A stretch of 64,000 bases of DNA from Prauserella rugosa (GCF_000719975.1 NZ_JOIJ01000003.1:124001-188000); one strand, 5' to 3'. Shown: positions 8,381 through 18,200, numbered from the stretch's first letter. Notes: generated by a model not told the origin, from the sequence alone. Made by a program: numbers and translations.

Positions 8381-9860
8381 TCAGTCCCCTGACTCGCCCT
8401 TCCACTTCGCGAGCGGGCCGGCCCTGTCGACGGCGCGGATCCGGCGTTCGGCCGCCGAGCGCGCCTGGCTCGTGGTGACGATGAGCAACCGATCACCGGT
8501 CTGCAGCCGGGCACGCGTGTCGGGGGTGAAGCTGCGGCCGTCCCGGACGATGAGGCTGACGCCCGAACCGCTCGGCAGGCGAAGCTCCCGCAGATACACG
8601 CCGTGCAGTCGGGACCCGGAGGGGATCGCGATCTGGAGCAGCACCGCGCCGAGCTCGTCGAGCGGGGCGGCGTCGACCTCGATCTCCTCCGGTTCGGACG
8701 GGCTGCTCAGCCCGAGCACACGCGCCACCGGGCTGAGCAGCGCGCCCTGCACCAGCGTGAAGACGATGACGATCACGAAGACGGCGTCCAGCAGCCGTTC
8801 CGCACCCGGCACGCCCTGCGCGAGCGGGATCGTCGCGAGCACGATGGGCACCGCACCCCGCAGACCGGCCCAGGACAGGAAGACCTGTTCCCGCCACGGC
8901 AACCGGAACGGCAGCATCGACACCAGCACCGAGACCGGCCTGGCGAGCACCAGCACGACGACACCCGCCACGAGTCCGGGAACGATGCCGCCCACGAGCC
9001 GCTCCGGCGAGGCGAACAGGCCCAGCAGCACGAACAGCCCGATCTGGGCGATCCAGCCGATCCCCTCGGCGAACGATCGCGTGTCGCCGCGGTGCGGCAG
9101 GTTCGCGTTGCCGAGCACGAGACCGGCCAGATAGGTCGCGAGCAGACCGGAGGCCTGGGCGAGCTGGCCGCCCGAGTAGGCCACGACGCACACGGCAACG
9201 GTCGCCAGCGGGTACAGACCGGTGGCGGGCAACGCGATCCGGCGCAGCGCCTGGGCACCCAGCCAGCCGAGCGCGAGACCGATGGCCGCGCCCGCCCCCA
9301 GTTGGTAGACGACCTGCAACGGTAGCGCCCAGTCGACGGCGGCACCGCCGGCCAACAGCACGACGGCGATGTAGGCCGGGGCGTCGTTGAGCCCGGATTC
9401 GAGCTCGAGCGTGCCCGACAGCCGCCGGTTGATGCCCGATCCGCGCAGCATCGAGAACACGGCCGCGGCGTCGGTACTGGCCAGCACGGCGCCCCACAGC
9501 AAGGCGACCTGCCAGTCCAGGTCCAGCAGCCAGTGCAGCGCCGTGCCCGCGACGAGCACCGTGATGGCGATGGCCACTGTGGACAGTGCGATACCGGGGC
9601 CGAGTGCGGGGCGCACGGACTCCCACCGCGTGGTGAGTCCGCCTTCGGCCAGGATCATGACCAGTGCCGCCATGCCGAGGCTCTGGGTGATCTCCGGGTT
9701 GTCGAACTCGATGCCGAGCCCGGCTCCCCCGAGCAGCACGCCGATCCCGAGATAGATCAGCAGCGAGGGCAAGCCCCAGCCGGATCGAGAACCGTACGGC
9801 GAACACCGAGGCGAGCAGGACGATGGCCCCCGAGCCGAGAATGACCGGAAGCTCACCCAT
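8381..9860 (-). pseudogene. K+/H+ antiporter of the CPA1/CvrA (NhaP2) type, split by a +1 frameshift
   Basis: The expected N-terminus starts at ATG 9860 (GELPVILGSGAIVLLASVF ... RFSIRLGL) but runs in a different frame from the rest. The remainder (PSLLIYLGIGVLLGGAGL onward, to 8381) continues in the frame one base over. The switch falls at CTTGCCC on the minus strand (9773-9767). Removing one base there joins SIRLGL to PSLLIYLG, which is how the first helices of this family read. The body has about 12 membrane helices, the core motif ASTDAAAVFSML, LESGLND, and a C-terminal TrkA-C-like domain (about the last 100 aa). If real, the shift truncates the transporter after about 30 residues. A base-call error is equally possible. 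The frame is open upstream to 9979 but non-homologous there. Confidence 0.75.
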
Positions 9861-9986
9861 CCCTGCTGTCCCCTCGCTCGCCGCCCGACGTCACACTCTG
9901 CCCGGAACCGGGCGGTTGCGCGCAAGGCGATCGAGACGATCGACATGATCTGGCGTTTCCCACCGGAGATCTCGATCACCCCGCAT

Positions 9987-10009
9987 CCGCCGTCCCTTCA
10001 CGACGGCGG
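9987..10009 (-). terminator. Hairpin after the response-regulator gene
   Basis: Perfect 8-bp arms CCGCCGTC / GACGGCGG around a 7-nt loop lie about 90 nt past the response-regulator stop. No U-run follows, as is usual in actinomycetes. Nothing else was seen in the 238-nt gap between 9861 and 10098. Confidence 0.45.
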
Positions 10010-10098
10010 CAGGCACGCGCCGACGGCCGGTGTCCCGCTCATGGGAACACGGTAATGGACGGACCCGCGAGCTGCGCCGAACTCGGGCCGCGGGCGGG

Positions 10099-10761
10099 TC
10101 AGTCCAGGCGGTATCCCATCCCGCGGACGGTGACGATGCGGTCCTGCCCGATCTTGCGGCGCAACGTGCGGACGTAGACGTCGACGACGTTCGATCCGGG
10201 ATCGAAGTCGTAGCCCCACACGTGCGAGAGCATCTGCTCGCGCGACAGCACCTGACGTGGGTGCCGCAGGAACAGCTCGAGCAGGGAGAACTCGCGCGCG
10301 GTCAGGTCGACCATGCCGCCGGGGATCTCGGCCCTGCGGGTCCGCAGGTCGAGCGAGAGGTCACCGTGCCGCAGCACCGTCACCTCCGGCGCCCGGTCGG
10401 CCGAGCGCAGCCTCAGCCGCACACGGGCGAGCAGCTCCTCGAACCGGAACGGCTTCGTCATGTAGTCGTCGGCCCCGCCTTCGAGACCGGCGACCGTGTC
10501 GTGCACCGTGTCGCGCGCGGTCAGGATCACCACCGGGATCTGCACGTGCGCCCTGCGCATCGCCTGGAGCACGGCGAAACCGTCGCGTTTGGGCAGTCCG
10601 AGATCGAGCACGACCAGGTCGAACTCCCCCGCCACCACCTGTGCGAGCGCGGCGTCGCCGTCCTCCACCACCGTCGTGGTGAAACCGTTGGCACGCAGTC
10701 CTTTCTCGATGAACGACGCGATCCGTGCCTCGTCCTCGGCGATCAGGATGCGGCTGCTCAT
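10099..10761 (-). CDS. OmpR/PhoB-family response regulator
   Basis: 220 aa. The receiver domain (about 1-120) has the acidic pocket at E9-D10-E11, phospho-acceptor D53 in VVLDLGLP, T in ILTARD, and K in YMTKPF. The C-terminal winged helix (about 130-220) ends with SNVVDVYVRTLRRKIG and GMGYRLD, a clear OmpR signature. ATG 10761 overlaps the stop of the upstream kinase gene (ATGA), so the two are made together. Target genes are not shown by the sequence, but an 11-bp-spaced direct repeat upstream of the operon (12714-12744) is a candidate autoregulatory site. Confidence 0.95.
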   Translation of the reverse strand: MSSRILIAEDEARIASFIEKGLRANGFTTTVVEDGDAALAQVVAGEFDLVVLDLGLPKRDGFAVLQAMRRAHVQIPVVILTARDTVHDTVAGLEGGADDYMTKPFRFEELLARVRLRLRSADRAPEVTVLRHGDLSLDLRTRRAEIPGGMVDLTAREFSLLELFLRHPRQVLSREQMLSHVWGYDFDPGSNVVDVYVRTLRRKIGQDRIVTVRGMGYRLD

Positions 10762-12269
10762 GCCTGTCCTCCCCGCAACGGCAGTTCGAATCCGAATGTC
10801 GCACCGTGGCCGGGCGCCGAGAGCACCCGCACGTCCCCGTGGTGGGCCACGGCGATGGCCTTCACGATGGCGAGTCCCAGTCCGGCCCCGGTTCCCCCGC
10901 GCGCCCCCGCCTCACCGCGGACGAACCGGTCGAAGATGCGTTCCTCGTCGCCGGGGGCGAGGCCGGGGCCGGTGTCGGTGACCCAGAACGACACCGATCG
11001 CTCGTCGACCGACGATCCGATGCGGATACTCGCGCCGTCCTCCGTGTGCTGGACGGCGTTCTGCGCGAGCTGCACCACCGCCTGGGTCACGCGCTGGGCG
11101 TCCACGTAGGCCTCGCCCTCGCCGATCGCCTCCAGGGTCCAGGAACGCGGCGCGATCGCCCGCACCTTCGCGTCGATGTCGCTCGTCAGCTCCGGCACCG
11201 ACGTCCACTCGGGACGGACGAAGTCCGGCTGTTCGGCCTTCGCCAGCAGCAGCAGGTCGTCCACGATCCGGGCCATGCGGTCGAGTTCGTCGGTGCACAG
11301 GCGCACGACCTCGGCCCGTTCGGCCGGGTCGTCGCCCATCAGCTCGAGGTGCCCGCGGACGATGGTGATCGGGGTACGCAGTTCGTGCCCCGCGTCGTCG
11401 AGGAACTGCCTGCGCGTGGCGAACGCCCGCTCCAGCCGGTCCAGCATCGCGTTGAACTGGTCGGCCAGCGCGGCCACGTCGTCGCGGCCCTCGACCCGGA
11501 TCCGGCGGGTCAGGTCGGCCTCGGTCAGCCGGGCCGCGGCCTTGCGCACCGTGTTGACGGGCGCGAGGATCTGGCCCGCCACCACCCACGACACGCCCGC
11601 GGCGAGCACGAGGGCGATCGCACTGATGATCACCAGCGTGCGCACGGTGTCGGCGGCGTCGGACCGCGCCTCGTCGATGACGTAGCCGCTGACGAACCAC
11701 GCGTTCGGTTCGCTGCCGCCCTCCCTCGGCAGCACGTCCACCCGCAACCAGCGCAGTTCGCCCGCGGGGGTCTCGACGGTGCCGGTGGTGCGGGGAGCCT
11801 CGACGATGCGGCGCAGCAGCGGATCGTCGAACGTGACGTCCCGCAACGCCTCGTCGCTCTGCTGCACCGCGTCGAGCCCGCCGCCCGCGGTCTCCTCGAT
11901 GCCGAGCATGATCTCGGCGCGGTCCGGGTACTGGCTGCTCAGGTGCCGGAAGAACAGGTCGTACGGGTCGGCCACGGCCTGCCCCGTGGCGGGATCGGTC
12001 CCCGCGTCGGCGAACCGGCGGAACTCCTGCGCGTCCTGCGCGAGGCCCGAGTTGACCCGCTCGTCGATCGCGCGGTACTCGAACTCGGCCACGAGCAGCA
12101 CGACGGTGGCCAGCCCGGCGGTCATGACGAGCACGAGCCAGCCCATGATCTGCACCCGTGCGGGGATGCGCGTGCCGCGGGGGCGGCGCGAGCGCCGCGG
12201 TGACGTCCCGTCGTCATCGGACGTGCTGCCGGGCGCGGCGGTCTCCTGGGTGGCGAACACGTCGGTCAT
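10758..12269 (-). CDS. Two-component sensor histidine kinase
   Basis: 503 aa. A basic, disordered cytoplasmic N-terminus is followed by helix 1 (MGWLVLVMTAGLATVVLLV, about 42-60), an extracytoplasmic sensor region of about 140 aa, and helix 2 (LVIISAIALVLAAGVSWVVA). Then come a HAMP linker, the H-box FLDDAGHELRTPI, the N-box QLAQNAVQHTED, the G1 box DTGPGL, and GAGLGLAIVKAIAVAHHG. All catalytic motifs are intact, so it should autophosphorylate and pass phosphate to D53 of the partner regulator. The sensor region has no recognisable ligand fold. It sits 33 nt after the 125-aa acidic secreted protein, probably in the same operon. Confidence 0.95.
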   Translation of the reverse strand: MTDVFATQETAAPGSTSDDDGTSPRRSRRPRGTRIPARVQIMGWLVLVMTAGLATVVLLVAEFEYRAIDERVNSGLAQDAQEFRRFADAGTDPATGQAVADPYDLFFRHLSSQYPDRAEIMLGIEETAGGGLDAVQQSDEALRDVTFDDPLLRRIVEAPRTTGTVETPAGELRWLRVDVLPREGGSEPNAWFVSGYVIDEARSDAADTVRTLVIISAIALVLAAGVSWVVAGQILAPVNTVRKAAARLTEADLTRRIRVEGRDDVAALADQFNAMLDRLERAFATRRQFLDDAGHELRTPITIVRGHLELMGDDPAERAEVVRLCTDELDRMARIVDDLLLLAKAEQPDFVRPEWTSVPELTSDIDAKVRAIAPRSWTLEAIGEGEAYVDAQRVTQAVVQLAQNAVQHTEDGASIRIGSSVDERSVSFWVTDTGPGLAPGDEERIFDRFVRGEAGARGGTGAGLGLAIVKAIAVAHHGDVRVLSAPGHGATFGFELPLRGGQA

Positions 12270-12302
12270 CGGCTGCTCCGCTCAGCCGGATACGGCAAGC
12301 GG

Positions 12303-12680
12303 TCAGTCGTCATCGTCACCGTCGTCGTCTCCGTCATCCCGGTCGCCGTCCCGGTCAGCTCCGTCCCCGTCACCGTCATCGTCATCGTCATCGTCATCCA
12401 CGGGCGGCGGTGGCGGGACGACGTCCCGGGTGGGCTTCGGGTTCGCCGTGTCCGACGGGGTGTCCGGTGGTGCGTCCGAGGGGTCGTCCTGCGTCGGCCT
12501 GGACTGGTTCGGGGTCAACGAGGGCAACGCCCCACCCGATCCGTCCGCGCCCCCGATGCGGACGACGGGAGTCTGCGCGGGCGGTTCGGCCGGGGCGCGC
12601 AGCAACAGCGTGGCCACGATCGCCGCGACGGGCAGAGCCAGCACGGCGACGAGCGCGAGCGCCCTCGGTGTCGGTGTCAT
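12303..12680 (-). CDS. Small secreted or anchored protein with Asp-rich tail
   Basis: 125 aa. Residues about 8-28 form a signal peptide or anchor (ALALVAVLALPVAAIVATLLL). A Pro/Ser/Thr-rich middle follows, then PPPPP and an extreme acidic tail made almost only of D and G (about 35 residues, DDDGDGDG-like). The tail could chelate Ca2+ or other cations or simply be disordered. As the first gene before a kinase-regulator pair, it may be the sensor's accessory or a cation-buffering target. Start: ATG 12680 with AGGAGG 9 nt upstream; an in-frame GTG 18 nt earlier overlaps that RBS. No family recognised. Confidence 0.6.
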   Translation of the reverse strand: MTPTPRALALVAVLALPVAAIVATLLLRAPAEPPAQTPVVRIGGADGSGGALPSLTPNQSRPTQDDPSDAPPDTPSDTANPKPTRDVVPPPPPVDDDDDDDDGDGDGADRDGDRDDGDDDGDDDD

Positions 12681-12713
12681 GCGTCCCACCCTCCTCACGA
12701 ACGACGAAGCCCG

Positions 12714-12744
12714 GATGAGCCGAAGATGAAGAAGTTCTCATCCT
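12714..12744. promoter_or_regulatory. Direct-repeat site, 11-bp period, upstream of the acidic protein/kinase/regulator operon
   Basis: On the minus strand TTCATC and CTCATC start 11 nt apart, the spacing typical of OmpR/PhoP-family dimers. A third, inverted copy (GGATGAG) lies just upstream. The site is 30-60 nt before the ATG at 12680. Confidence 0.4.
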
Positions 12745-12784
12745 CGCCCACCCGGGCCTGTCGTCGCGAGGTGGCGATGCGCGA

Positions 12785-15700
12785 TCAGCTGCGCGTGGCC
12801 ACCGCCACCCGTACCTTGTCGCCGTCGCCGACCGCGCCGGCGAACCCGTCGGCGACCGGCGCGTAGGACACCTCGACGGCCAGCGTCTCCGAGGCGACGA
12901 AGCTCTCGTGGGCGGCCACGGCCCTGGCGACCTCCTCGGGGGCGTCGACGGTCAGCGCGATGCGGTCGGCCACGTCGAAACCGGCATCCTTGCGCGCCTG
13001 CTGCACCACCCGCACCAGGTCGCGGGCCACGCCCTCGGCCGCGAGCTCGGCGGTCACGTCGGTGTCGAGCAGGACGAGCCCCGATCCGCCGGGCAGTTCG
13101 CCCGCCACACCGTCACCCGAGGCGACGAGCCTGCGCTCGTACTCACCCTCGACGAGCTCGATGCCGGCCGCGACGACCGCGCCCTCGTCGTTCGTGGTCC
13201 AGTCGCCGGACTTGACCGCCTTGATGACGGTCTGCACGTCCTTGCCCAGGCGCGGTCCCGCGACCCGGGCGTTGACGGCGACCTCGAACCCACCGTGCGC
13301 GGCGACGTCCGTGGTCAGTTCGACCGCCTTGACGTTGACCTCGTCACGGACGATGTCGGCGAACGGACGCAGCAGCTCGGCGTCGTCGGAGGCCACGAGC
13401 AGCGACGCGAGCGGCAGCCGCACGCGCAGCTTGTTCGCCTTGCGCAGCGACAGCGCCGTCGAGCACACCTGGCGCACCCGGTCCATCGCCGTGACCAGCT
13501 CGGTGTCGGCGGGCAGGTCGGCGACGTCGGGCCAGTCGGTCAGGTGCACCGAACGGCCCCCGGTCAGCCCACGCCACACGGCCTCGGTCGTCATCGGCAG
13601 CAACGGCGCGGCCGTGCGGCACACGAGTTCCAGCACGGTGTGCAGCGTGTCGATGGCCGCCTGGTCGCCCTCCCAGAACCGGTCCCGCGACCGGCGCACG
13701 TACCAGTTGGTCAGCACCTCGAGGTAGTCCCGCAACGTCGCGCAGGCGCCCGCGATGTCGCAGTCGTCGAGTGCGGACTGCACGTCCGTGATCAGTTCGC
13801 GGGTCTTGGCCAGGACGTAACGGTCGAGCACGTGCCGCGAGGGCTGCTTGCCGGCCCGAGCCATCGCTTCAGCATCGGTGACCGATGTTCCCTCGACGCC
13901 CTCGGCCCGCGCGTACAGCGCCAGGAAGTAGTACGAGTTCCACAGCGGCAGGACGGCCTGCCGCACGGCGTCGCGGATGCCCTTCTCGGTGACGACGAGG
14001 TTGCCGCCCCGCAGGATCGGGCTGGCCATGAGGTACCAGCGCATCGCGTCCGACCCGTCCCGGTCGAACACCTCGTTCACGTCCGGGTAGTTGCGCAGCG
14101 ACTTCGACATCTTCTGCCCGTCGGAGCCGAGCACGATGCCGTGCGAGACACACGTGCGGAACGACGGCCGGTCGAACAGTGCCGTCGCCAGCACGTGCAG
14201 CGTGTAGAACCAGCCGCGGGTCTGGCCGATGTACTCGACGATGAAGTCGCCGGGGTAGTGATGCTCGAACCAGTCGGCGTTCTCGAACGGGTAGTGCACC
14301 TGGGCGTACGGCATCGACCCGGAGTCGAACCACACGTCGAGCACGTCCGGCACCCGGCGCATCGTCGAGGCCCCCGTCGGGTCGTCCGGGTTCGGGCGTG
14401 TCAGCTCGTCGATGTACGGCCGGTGCAGGTCGGTCGGCCGCACCCCGAAGTCGCGTTCGAGCTCGTCGAGCGAGCCGTAGACGTCGATGCGCGGATGCGC
14501 CGGGTCGTCGGAGACCCACACCGGGATCGGTGTGCCCCAGTAGCGGTTACGGGAGATCGACCAGTCGCGCGCGTTCTCGAGCCACTTGCCGAACTGCCCG
14601 TCCTTGACGTGCTCCGGATACCACGTGATCTGCTGGTTCAGCTCGACCATGCGGTCCTTGAACTCGGTGACCGCCACGAACCACGACGACACGGCGCGGT
14701 AGATCAGCGGGTTCCGGCACCGCCAGCAGTGCGGATAGCTGTGCTCGTAGGTCTCGTGCCGCAGCAGGATCGCCCCCTGCCGCTCGGCCGAACCGGTGCC
14801 GTTCTTGAGGTCGCGGATGATGTTCGGGTTGGCCTCGAACACCTGCTGGCCCTCGTAGTCGGACACCTGGGAGTCGAACCGGCCCTTGGAGTCGACCGGC
14901 GTGACGGGCGTGACCCCCGCGGCGTCGGTGACGACCTTGTCCTCCTCACCGTAGGCCGGTGCGATGTGGACGATGCCCGTACCGTCGTCGGTCGTCACGT
15001 AGTCGGCCGACAGGATCCGGTGCGCGTTCTCGCTTCCCACGAAGTACGGGAACGGCGGCGCGTACCGCAGCCCCAGCAGTTGCTCGCCCGTGTACCGCGC
15101 GACGACGGCCGGATCCTCGCCCAGTTCCTTGGCGTAGGCCGCGACACGGTCCTCGGCGAGCAGGAACCGCTTGCCCGGCAGGGTCGCGGGCGCGACGACG
15201 ACGTAGCGCACCTCCGGGTGCACGGCCGTCGCCTGGTTCGACGGCAGGGTCCACGGTGTGGTGGTCCAGATCAGCAGGTAGGTGCCGGCCAGCTCGTCGC
15301 CGATCCCCGCGCCGGCCTCGTCCCCACCCTCGATGCGGAAGCCGACGGTGACGGCCGGGTCCTGACGCGACTGGTAGACCTCGTCGTCCATCCGCAGCTC
15401 GTGGTTGGACAGCGGCGTCTCGTCGCGCCAGCAGTACGGCAGGACCCGGTACCCCTCGTAGACGAGCCCCTTGTCCCACAGCTGCTTGAACGCCCAGATC
15501 ACCGATTCCATGTAGGTGACGTCGAGCGTCTTGTAGTCGTGGTCGAAGTCGACCCACCGCGCCTGGCGGGTGACGTACTCCTGCCACTCGGCGGTGTAGC
15601 GCAGCACCGACTCCCGGCACGCCCGGTTGAACTCGGCGATGCCCATCTCGTCGATCTGCGACTTGTCGGTGATGCCGAGCTGCCGTTCGGCCTCCAACTC

Positions 15701-16018
15701 GGCGGGCAGACCGTGGGTGTCCCAGCCGAAGCGTCGTTCGACCCGCTTGCCCCGCATCGTCTGGTAGCGGGGAACGATGTCCTTGACGTAGCCGGTCAGC
15801 AGGTGACCGTAGTGCGGCAGGCCGTTGGCGAACGGCGGGCCGTCGTAGAAGACGTACTCGTTGTCGCCGTTCGTGCCCGCGTCCCGCGCCTCGACGGTGG
15901 CCTGGAAGGTGCGGTCGCTCTCCCAGTACGCCAGAACGTCCCGCTCCAGCGCGGGGAACGACGGCTGGGAGGGGACCTCGTCGGCGGGCTGTTCGCCGAC
16001 GGACGCCTTGGGATACAT
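12785..16018 (-). CDS. ileS: Isoleucine-tRNA ligase (long, eukaryote-like type)
   Basis: 1077 aa, about 130 more than E. coli IleS. The class I signature is HYGH at residues 69-72 (HIGH motif) and KMSKS in [21 protein letters not shown] and the CP1 editing insertion ([17 protein letters not shown]) are present. It charges tRNA-Ile with isoleucine and edits valine. Length and the [16 protein letters not shown] reading are those of the archaeal/eukaryal-like IleS group, which includes mupirocin-tolerant enzymes; tolerance here is inference. The C-terminal half covers anticodon binding. The gene is controlled by a T-box leader (16106-16300). Confidence 0.97.
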   Translation of the reverse strand: MYPKASVGEQPADEVPSQPSFPALERDVLAYWESDRTFQATVEARDAGTNGDNEYVFYDGPPFANGLPHYGHLLTGYVKDIVPRYQTMRGKRVERRFGWDTHGLPAELEAERQLGITDKSQIDEMGIAEFNRACRESVLRYTAEWQEYVTRQARWVDFDHDYKTLDVTYMESVIWAFKQLWDKGLVYEGYRVLPYCWRDETPLSNHELRMDDEVYQSRQDPAVTVGFRIEGGDEAGAGIGDELAGTYLLIWTTTPWTLPSNQATAVHPEVRYVVVAPATLPGKRFLLAEDRVAAYAKELGEDPAVVARYTGEQLLGLRYAPPFPYFVGSENAHRILSADYVTTDDGTGIVHIAPAYGEEDKVVTDAAGVTPVTPVDSKGRFDSQVSDYEGQQVFEANPNIIRDLKNGTGSAERQGAILLRHETYEHSYPHCWRCRNPLIYRAVSSWFVAVTEFKDRMVELNQQITWYPEHVKDGQFGKWLENARDWSISRNRYWGTPIPVWVSDDPAHPRIDVYGSLDELERDFGVRPTDLHRPYIDELTRPNPDDPTGASTMRRVPDVLDVWFDSGSMPYAQVHYPFENADWFEHHYPGDFIVEYIGQTRGWFYTLHVLATALFDRPSFRTCVSHGIVLGSDGQKMSKSLRNYPDVNEVFDRDGSDAMRWYLMASPILRGGNLVVTEKGIRDAVRQAVLPLWNSYYFLALYARAEGVEGTSVTDAEAMARAGKQPSRHVLDRYVLAKTRELITDVQSALDDCDIAGACATLRDYLEVLTNWYVRRSRDRFWEGDQAAIDTLHTVLELVCRTAAPLLPMTTEAVWRGLTGGRSVHLTDWPDVADLPADTELVTAMDRVRQVCSTALSLRKANKLRVRLPLASLLVASDDAELLRPFADIVRDEVNVKAVELTTDVAAHGGFEVAVNARVAGPRLGKDVQTVIKAVKSGDWTTNDEGAVVAAGIELVEGEYERRLVASGDGVAGELPGGSGLVLLDTDVTAELAAEGVARDLVRVVQQARKDAGFDVADRIALTVDAPEEVARAVAAHESFVASETLAVEVSYAPVADGFAGAVGDGDKVRVAVATRS

Positions 16019-16105
16019 CCGGTGTGCTCCTCGCGGAAATGTCCGTGTTGCCGTACGGGCCGCACGCGGCCCACACGGGGACGACCCGGCGCCGTGAGGC
16101 GCACG

Positions 16106-16300
16106 TTCCGCGGTACCACCCCGCTTGCCCGCGCGCGGACGCGCGGGCCTCTCGTTCGGCGGCTGTGACGGGCCGCTGCCGTCCGGTTCTACTGAGGCCG
16201 ATGCCGGGACGCCCGTGCCGGGGCACTGCTGCCCCGTCGGCGTCCCGCTACTGCCCGTTCTTCCGGAAGCTCCCCGGTGATGGCCGGATCGTCGCCGTAT
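16106..16300 (-). promoter_or_regulatory. T-box riboswitch leader of ileS (tRNA-Ile sensing)
   Basis: The minus strand carries the T-box core GGGTGGTACCGCGG (within 16106-16122). Upstream is a short Stem I whose loop has an ATC triplet at 16281-16279, flanked by GATCCGGCC and ACCGGGGAGC, matching the Ile codon as specifier. This is the actinobacterial ileS arrangement, in which uncharged tRNA-Ile opens a sequestered RBS rather than an intrinsic terminator. The sequester/anti-sequester region would lie between about 16019 and 16105. Recognised by motif and position, not by folding. Confidence 0.88.
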
Positions 16301-16306
16301 GCATCC

Positions 16307-16312
16307 AGGTTA
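16307..16312 (-). promoter_or_regulatory. -10 hexamer TAACCT for the ileS leader
   Basis: TAACCT lies 6-12 nt before the first T-box bases. A perfect 6-bp hairpin GGGTCC/GGACCC is immediately upstream (16315-16330). No good -35 was seen. Confidence 0.4.
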
Positions 16313-16381
16313 ACGGGTCCCTCCGGACCCCGTCCGACCAGGCTCGCCGTCACCCTGCCTCGTCGGCCCCGCCCCGGCGGC

Positions 16382-16445
16382 GCGGTTCAGGCGGTCGGGT
16401 TTCGAGCGGTGCGGTTTCGGGCGCTGCGGTTCAGGCGGTCGGGTT
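16382..16445. repeat. 20-bp direct repeat in the ileS upstream gap
   Basis: Two identical 20-nt copies (16382-16401 and 16426-16445) are separated by 24 nt rich in the same GCGGTT words. The tract lies between the stop of the 222-aa gene and the ileS promoter. No coding or structural role seen. Confidence 0.6.
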
Positions 16446-16471
16446 GGGGCGGTCGTTTGGGGAGGTGGTGT

Positions 16472-17140
16472 TCAGGCTTCGGCACGTTCGCGGCTGCGCC
16501 GGGCCAGGGTGGCGTCGGGCCAGCAGCGGCCGCAGGGGCTGAATCCGAGCTCGCGGGCTTCGCGCACCGGCAGGGGAATCGTCTCGCGCGTCTGCAGCCA
16601 GGTGCAGTCGGTGAGGTGATAGCGCGGACGTTCGTCGACCACCACGACCTCGTCCTCGAGCACCGACACGATGCGCACGTCCTCGGCGGCCGCCCGTTCC
16701 TCGGCGGGTTCGGCGTCCGGGTCGTCCAGTTCCCCGGACGAGGCCAGCAGCGCGGTCGACGCGGCCGGATCGATCTCCTCGTCCTCGGAATCGGCGTCCT
16801 CGATGTCCTCAGTGTCCTCGATGTCCTCGGCGTCCTCGGTGTCCTCCACAGCCCTCCCGGCCTTCGAGGACGCCGTCCCGACCGCCTCGTCGGCCTCTTC
16901 GGCATCGCCGGCGCGGTCAGCGCGGTCGGAGGCTTCGGTGTCCGAGGCGTCGGCCGTGTCCTCGGCGGAGTCGGCCGCGCGCAGGGCCCGGCGGCGACGC
17001 CACCAGTCGATCAGCAGCAGGATGCCGGCGACGACCGAGACGCCGAGCGAGATCCACGCCCACAGCGACTCGGCGGTGATCAGGGCGGCGACCACGAGGC
17101 CGAGCGCGCCCAGCACGAGAATCAGAACGATGTAGAGCAC
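16472..17140 (-). CDS. Two-helix membrane protein with acidic linker and C-terminal Cys/His motif
   Basis: 222 aa. Residues about 1-46 hold two membrane helices (VLILVLGALGLVVAALI; WISLGVSVVAGILLLI), then WWRRRR. A linker of about 90 residues is dominated by Asp/Glu/Ala with EDTEDAEDIED-type repeats, encoded by 9-nt units (TCCTCGGTG-like). The C-terminal 75 residues form a compact domain with RYHLTDCTWLQ followed by EARELGFSPCGRCWP. This H-xxx-C ... C-xx-C pattern resembles the small Ada-like zinc-binding domain. It lies downstream of wag31 in the division cluster, separated from it by a strong hairpin. The GTG start has a TGTAAT hexamer just upstream. Function unknown; a polar-growth link is only positional. 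Confidence 0.75.
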   Translation of the reverse strand: MLYIVLILVLGALGLVVAALITAESLWAWISLGVSVVAGILLLIDWWRRRRALRAADSAEDTADASDTEASDRADRAGDAEEADEAVGTASSKAGRAVEDTEDAEDIEDTEDIEDADSEDEEIDPAASTALLASSGELDDPDAEPAEERAAAEDVRIVSVLEDEVVVVDERPRYHLTDCTWLQTRETIPLPVREARELGFSPCGRCWPDATLARRSRERAEA

Positions 17141-17161
17141 AGTGAATTACAACACGAGAAC

Positions 17162-17211
17162 GACAGAGACGGTCCCGGCCCCTTCCACAGGGTGCCGGAA
17201 CCGTCTCTGTC
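17162..17211 (-). terminator. Strong hairpin after wag31
   Basis: 12-bp perfect arms GACAGAGACGGT / ACCGTCTCTGTC with an inner CCGGC/GCCGG pairing lie between the wag31 stop and the 222-aa gene. It is the best-formed terminator in the cluster. Confidence 0.75.
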
Positions 17212-17242
17212 AGTGAGCACGACGAGTGCGGAAGCCGCTGGT

Positions 17243-18151
17243 TCAGCCGGCCTCGGCGCGCGGGCCGAACGAGTAGCCCTGGCCGCTGCTGGACGAACCG
17301 CTGCTCGAGCTGCTGCTGGAGCTGCTCGACGAATCCGACGACGAGGTGGACGCGGATGCGGGGGCCGCGGAACCACGATCGTCCAGTTCCCGCAGCTGCG
17401 ACTCCAGGAAGCCCCGGAGACGGGTGCGGTACTCCCGCTCTATGGTGCGCAGCTCCTCGATCTTCTTGTTGAGCGCGCCCTTCTCGGTGTTCAGGTTGTT
17501 CATCGTCTCGGTGTACTTGCGCTGCGCCTCGCGATCCAACGTGGTCGCCTTGTCGCGCGCCTGACGCTCGAGCGTCTCCGCCCTGGTCCTCGCGTCGTTG
17601 AGCATGCTCTCGGCGCGCGTACGCGCCTCGTTGACCATCGAGTCCGCCTTGGAGCGGGCGTCGGAGAGCAACTGCTCGGACTTGGTCCTGGCCTCGGCGA
17701 GCATGCCGTCGGACTCGGTCTTGGCCTCGGCGGTCAGCCGGTCGGCCATCTCCTGGGCCAGGCCGAGCACCTTCGCGGCCTGGACGTTGGGCTCGCCGTT
17801 CTCACCACCGAGCAGGCCCGCGGCCGTGGCCTGCGTCTGCTCGGTCGACGACGGGGGCGGCACCGGGGCGAGCCGCCGCGAGGGGGCCTCGTCACGCTGC
17901 GGCGCGGCCTGCTGGGCCGCGGGCGCCGAGGCACCGGCCTTCGCCGACTCCAGCTCACCGCGGGTCGACTCGAGCTCGGCGTCGAGCTGCTCCACCTGCT
18001 GGCGCAGCTCGTTGTTGTCCTCGATCAACCGGGCAAGTTCAGTCTCCACCAGGTCGAGGAACGCATCCACCTCGTCCTCGTTGTAGCCCCGCTTGCCGAT
18101 AGGCGGCTTGCTGAACGCGACGTTATGCACGTCAGCAGGGGTCAACGACAT
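17243..18151 (-). CDS. wag31: DivIVA-family polar growth protein Wag31
   Basis: 302 aa. The N-terminal membrane-binding domain (1-60) reads [17 protein letters not shown] ... [14 protein letters not shown], the actinobacterial DivIVA signature. A variable Pro/Ala linker (about 75-120) follows, then a long heptad coiled coil (about 125-260), and a terminal tail with a run of about 18 Ser broken by Asp/Gly before [13 protein letters not shown]. It marks the negatively curved cell poles and recruits wall synthesis; in mycobacteria it is phosphorylated by PknA/B. RBS GAGGTGAT 5 nt before the ATG is strong. It is 49 nt after yggT. The poly-Ser tract is in frame on both sides, so it is not a frameshift. 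Confidence 0.95.
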   Translation of the reverse strand: MSLTPADVHNVAFSKPPIGKRGYNEDEVDAFLDLVETELARLIEDNNELRQQVEQLDAELESTRGELESAKAGASAPAAQQAAPQRDEAPSRRLAPVPPPSSTEQTQATAAGLLGGENGEPNVQAAKVLGLAQEMADRLTAEAKTESDGMLAEARTKSEQLLSDARSKADSMVNEARTRAESMLNDARTRAETLERQARDKATTLDREAQRKYTETMNNLNTEKGALNKKIEELRTIEREYRTRLRGFLESQLRELDDRGSAAPASASTSSSDSSSSSSSSSSSGSSSSGQGYSFGPRAEAG

Positions 18152-18200
18152 CAGATCACCTCACGCACTCCATGGGCTGTCGGACGATCCGGGTTCCCCG

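Noticed and set aside
12699..12784. A terminator after ileS
   Set aside because: The TCGCG/CGCGA pairing there is short and has a long loop; not supported.
17260..17340. Frameshift at the poly-Ser tract of wag31
   Set aside because: The chain stays in frame to a typical C-terminus (SFGPRAEAG), so the tract is an ordinary linker.
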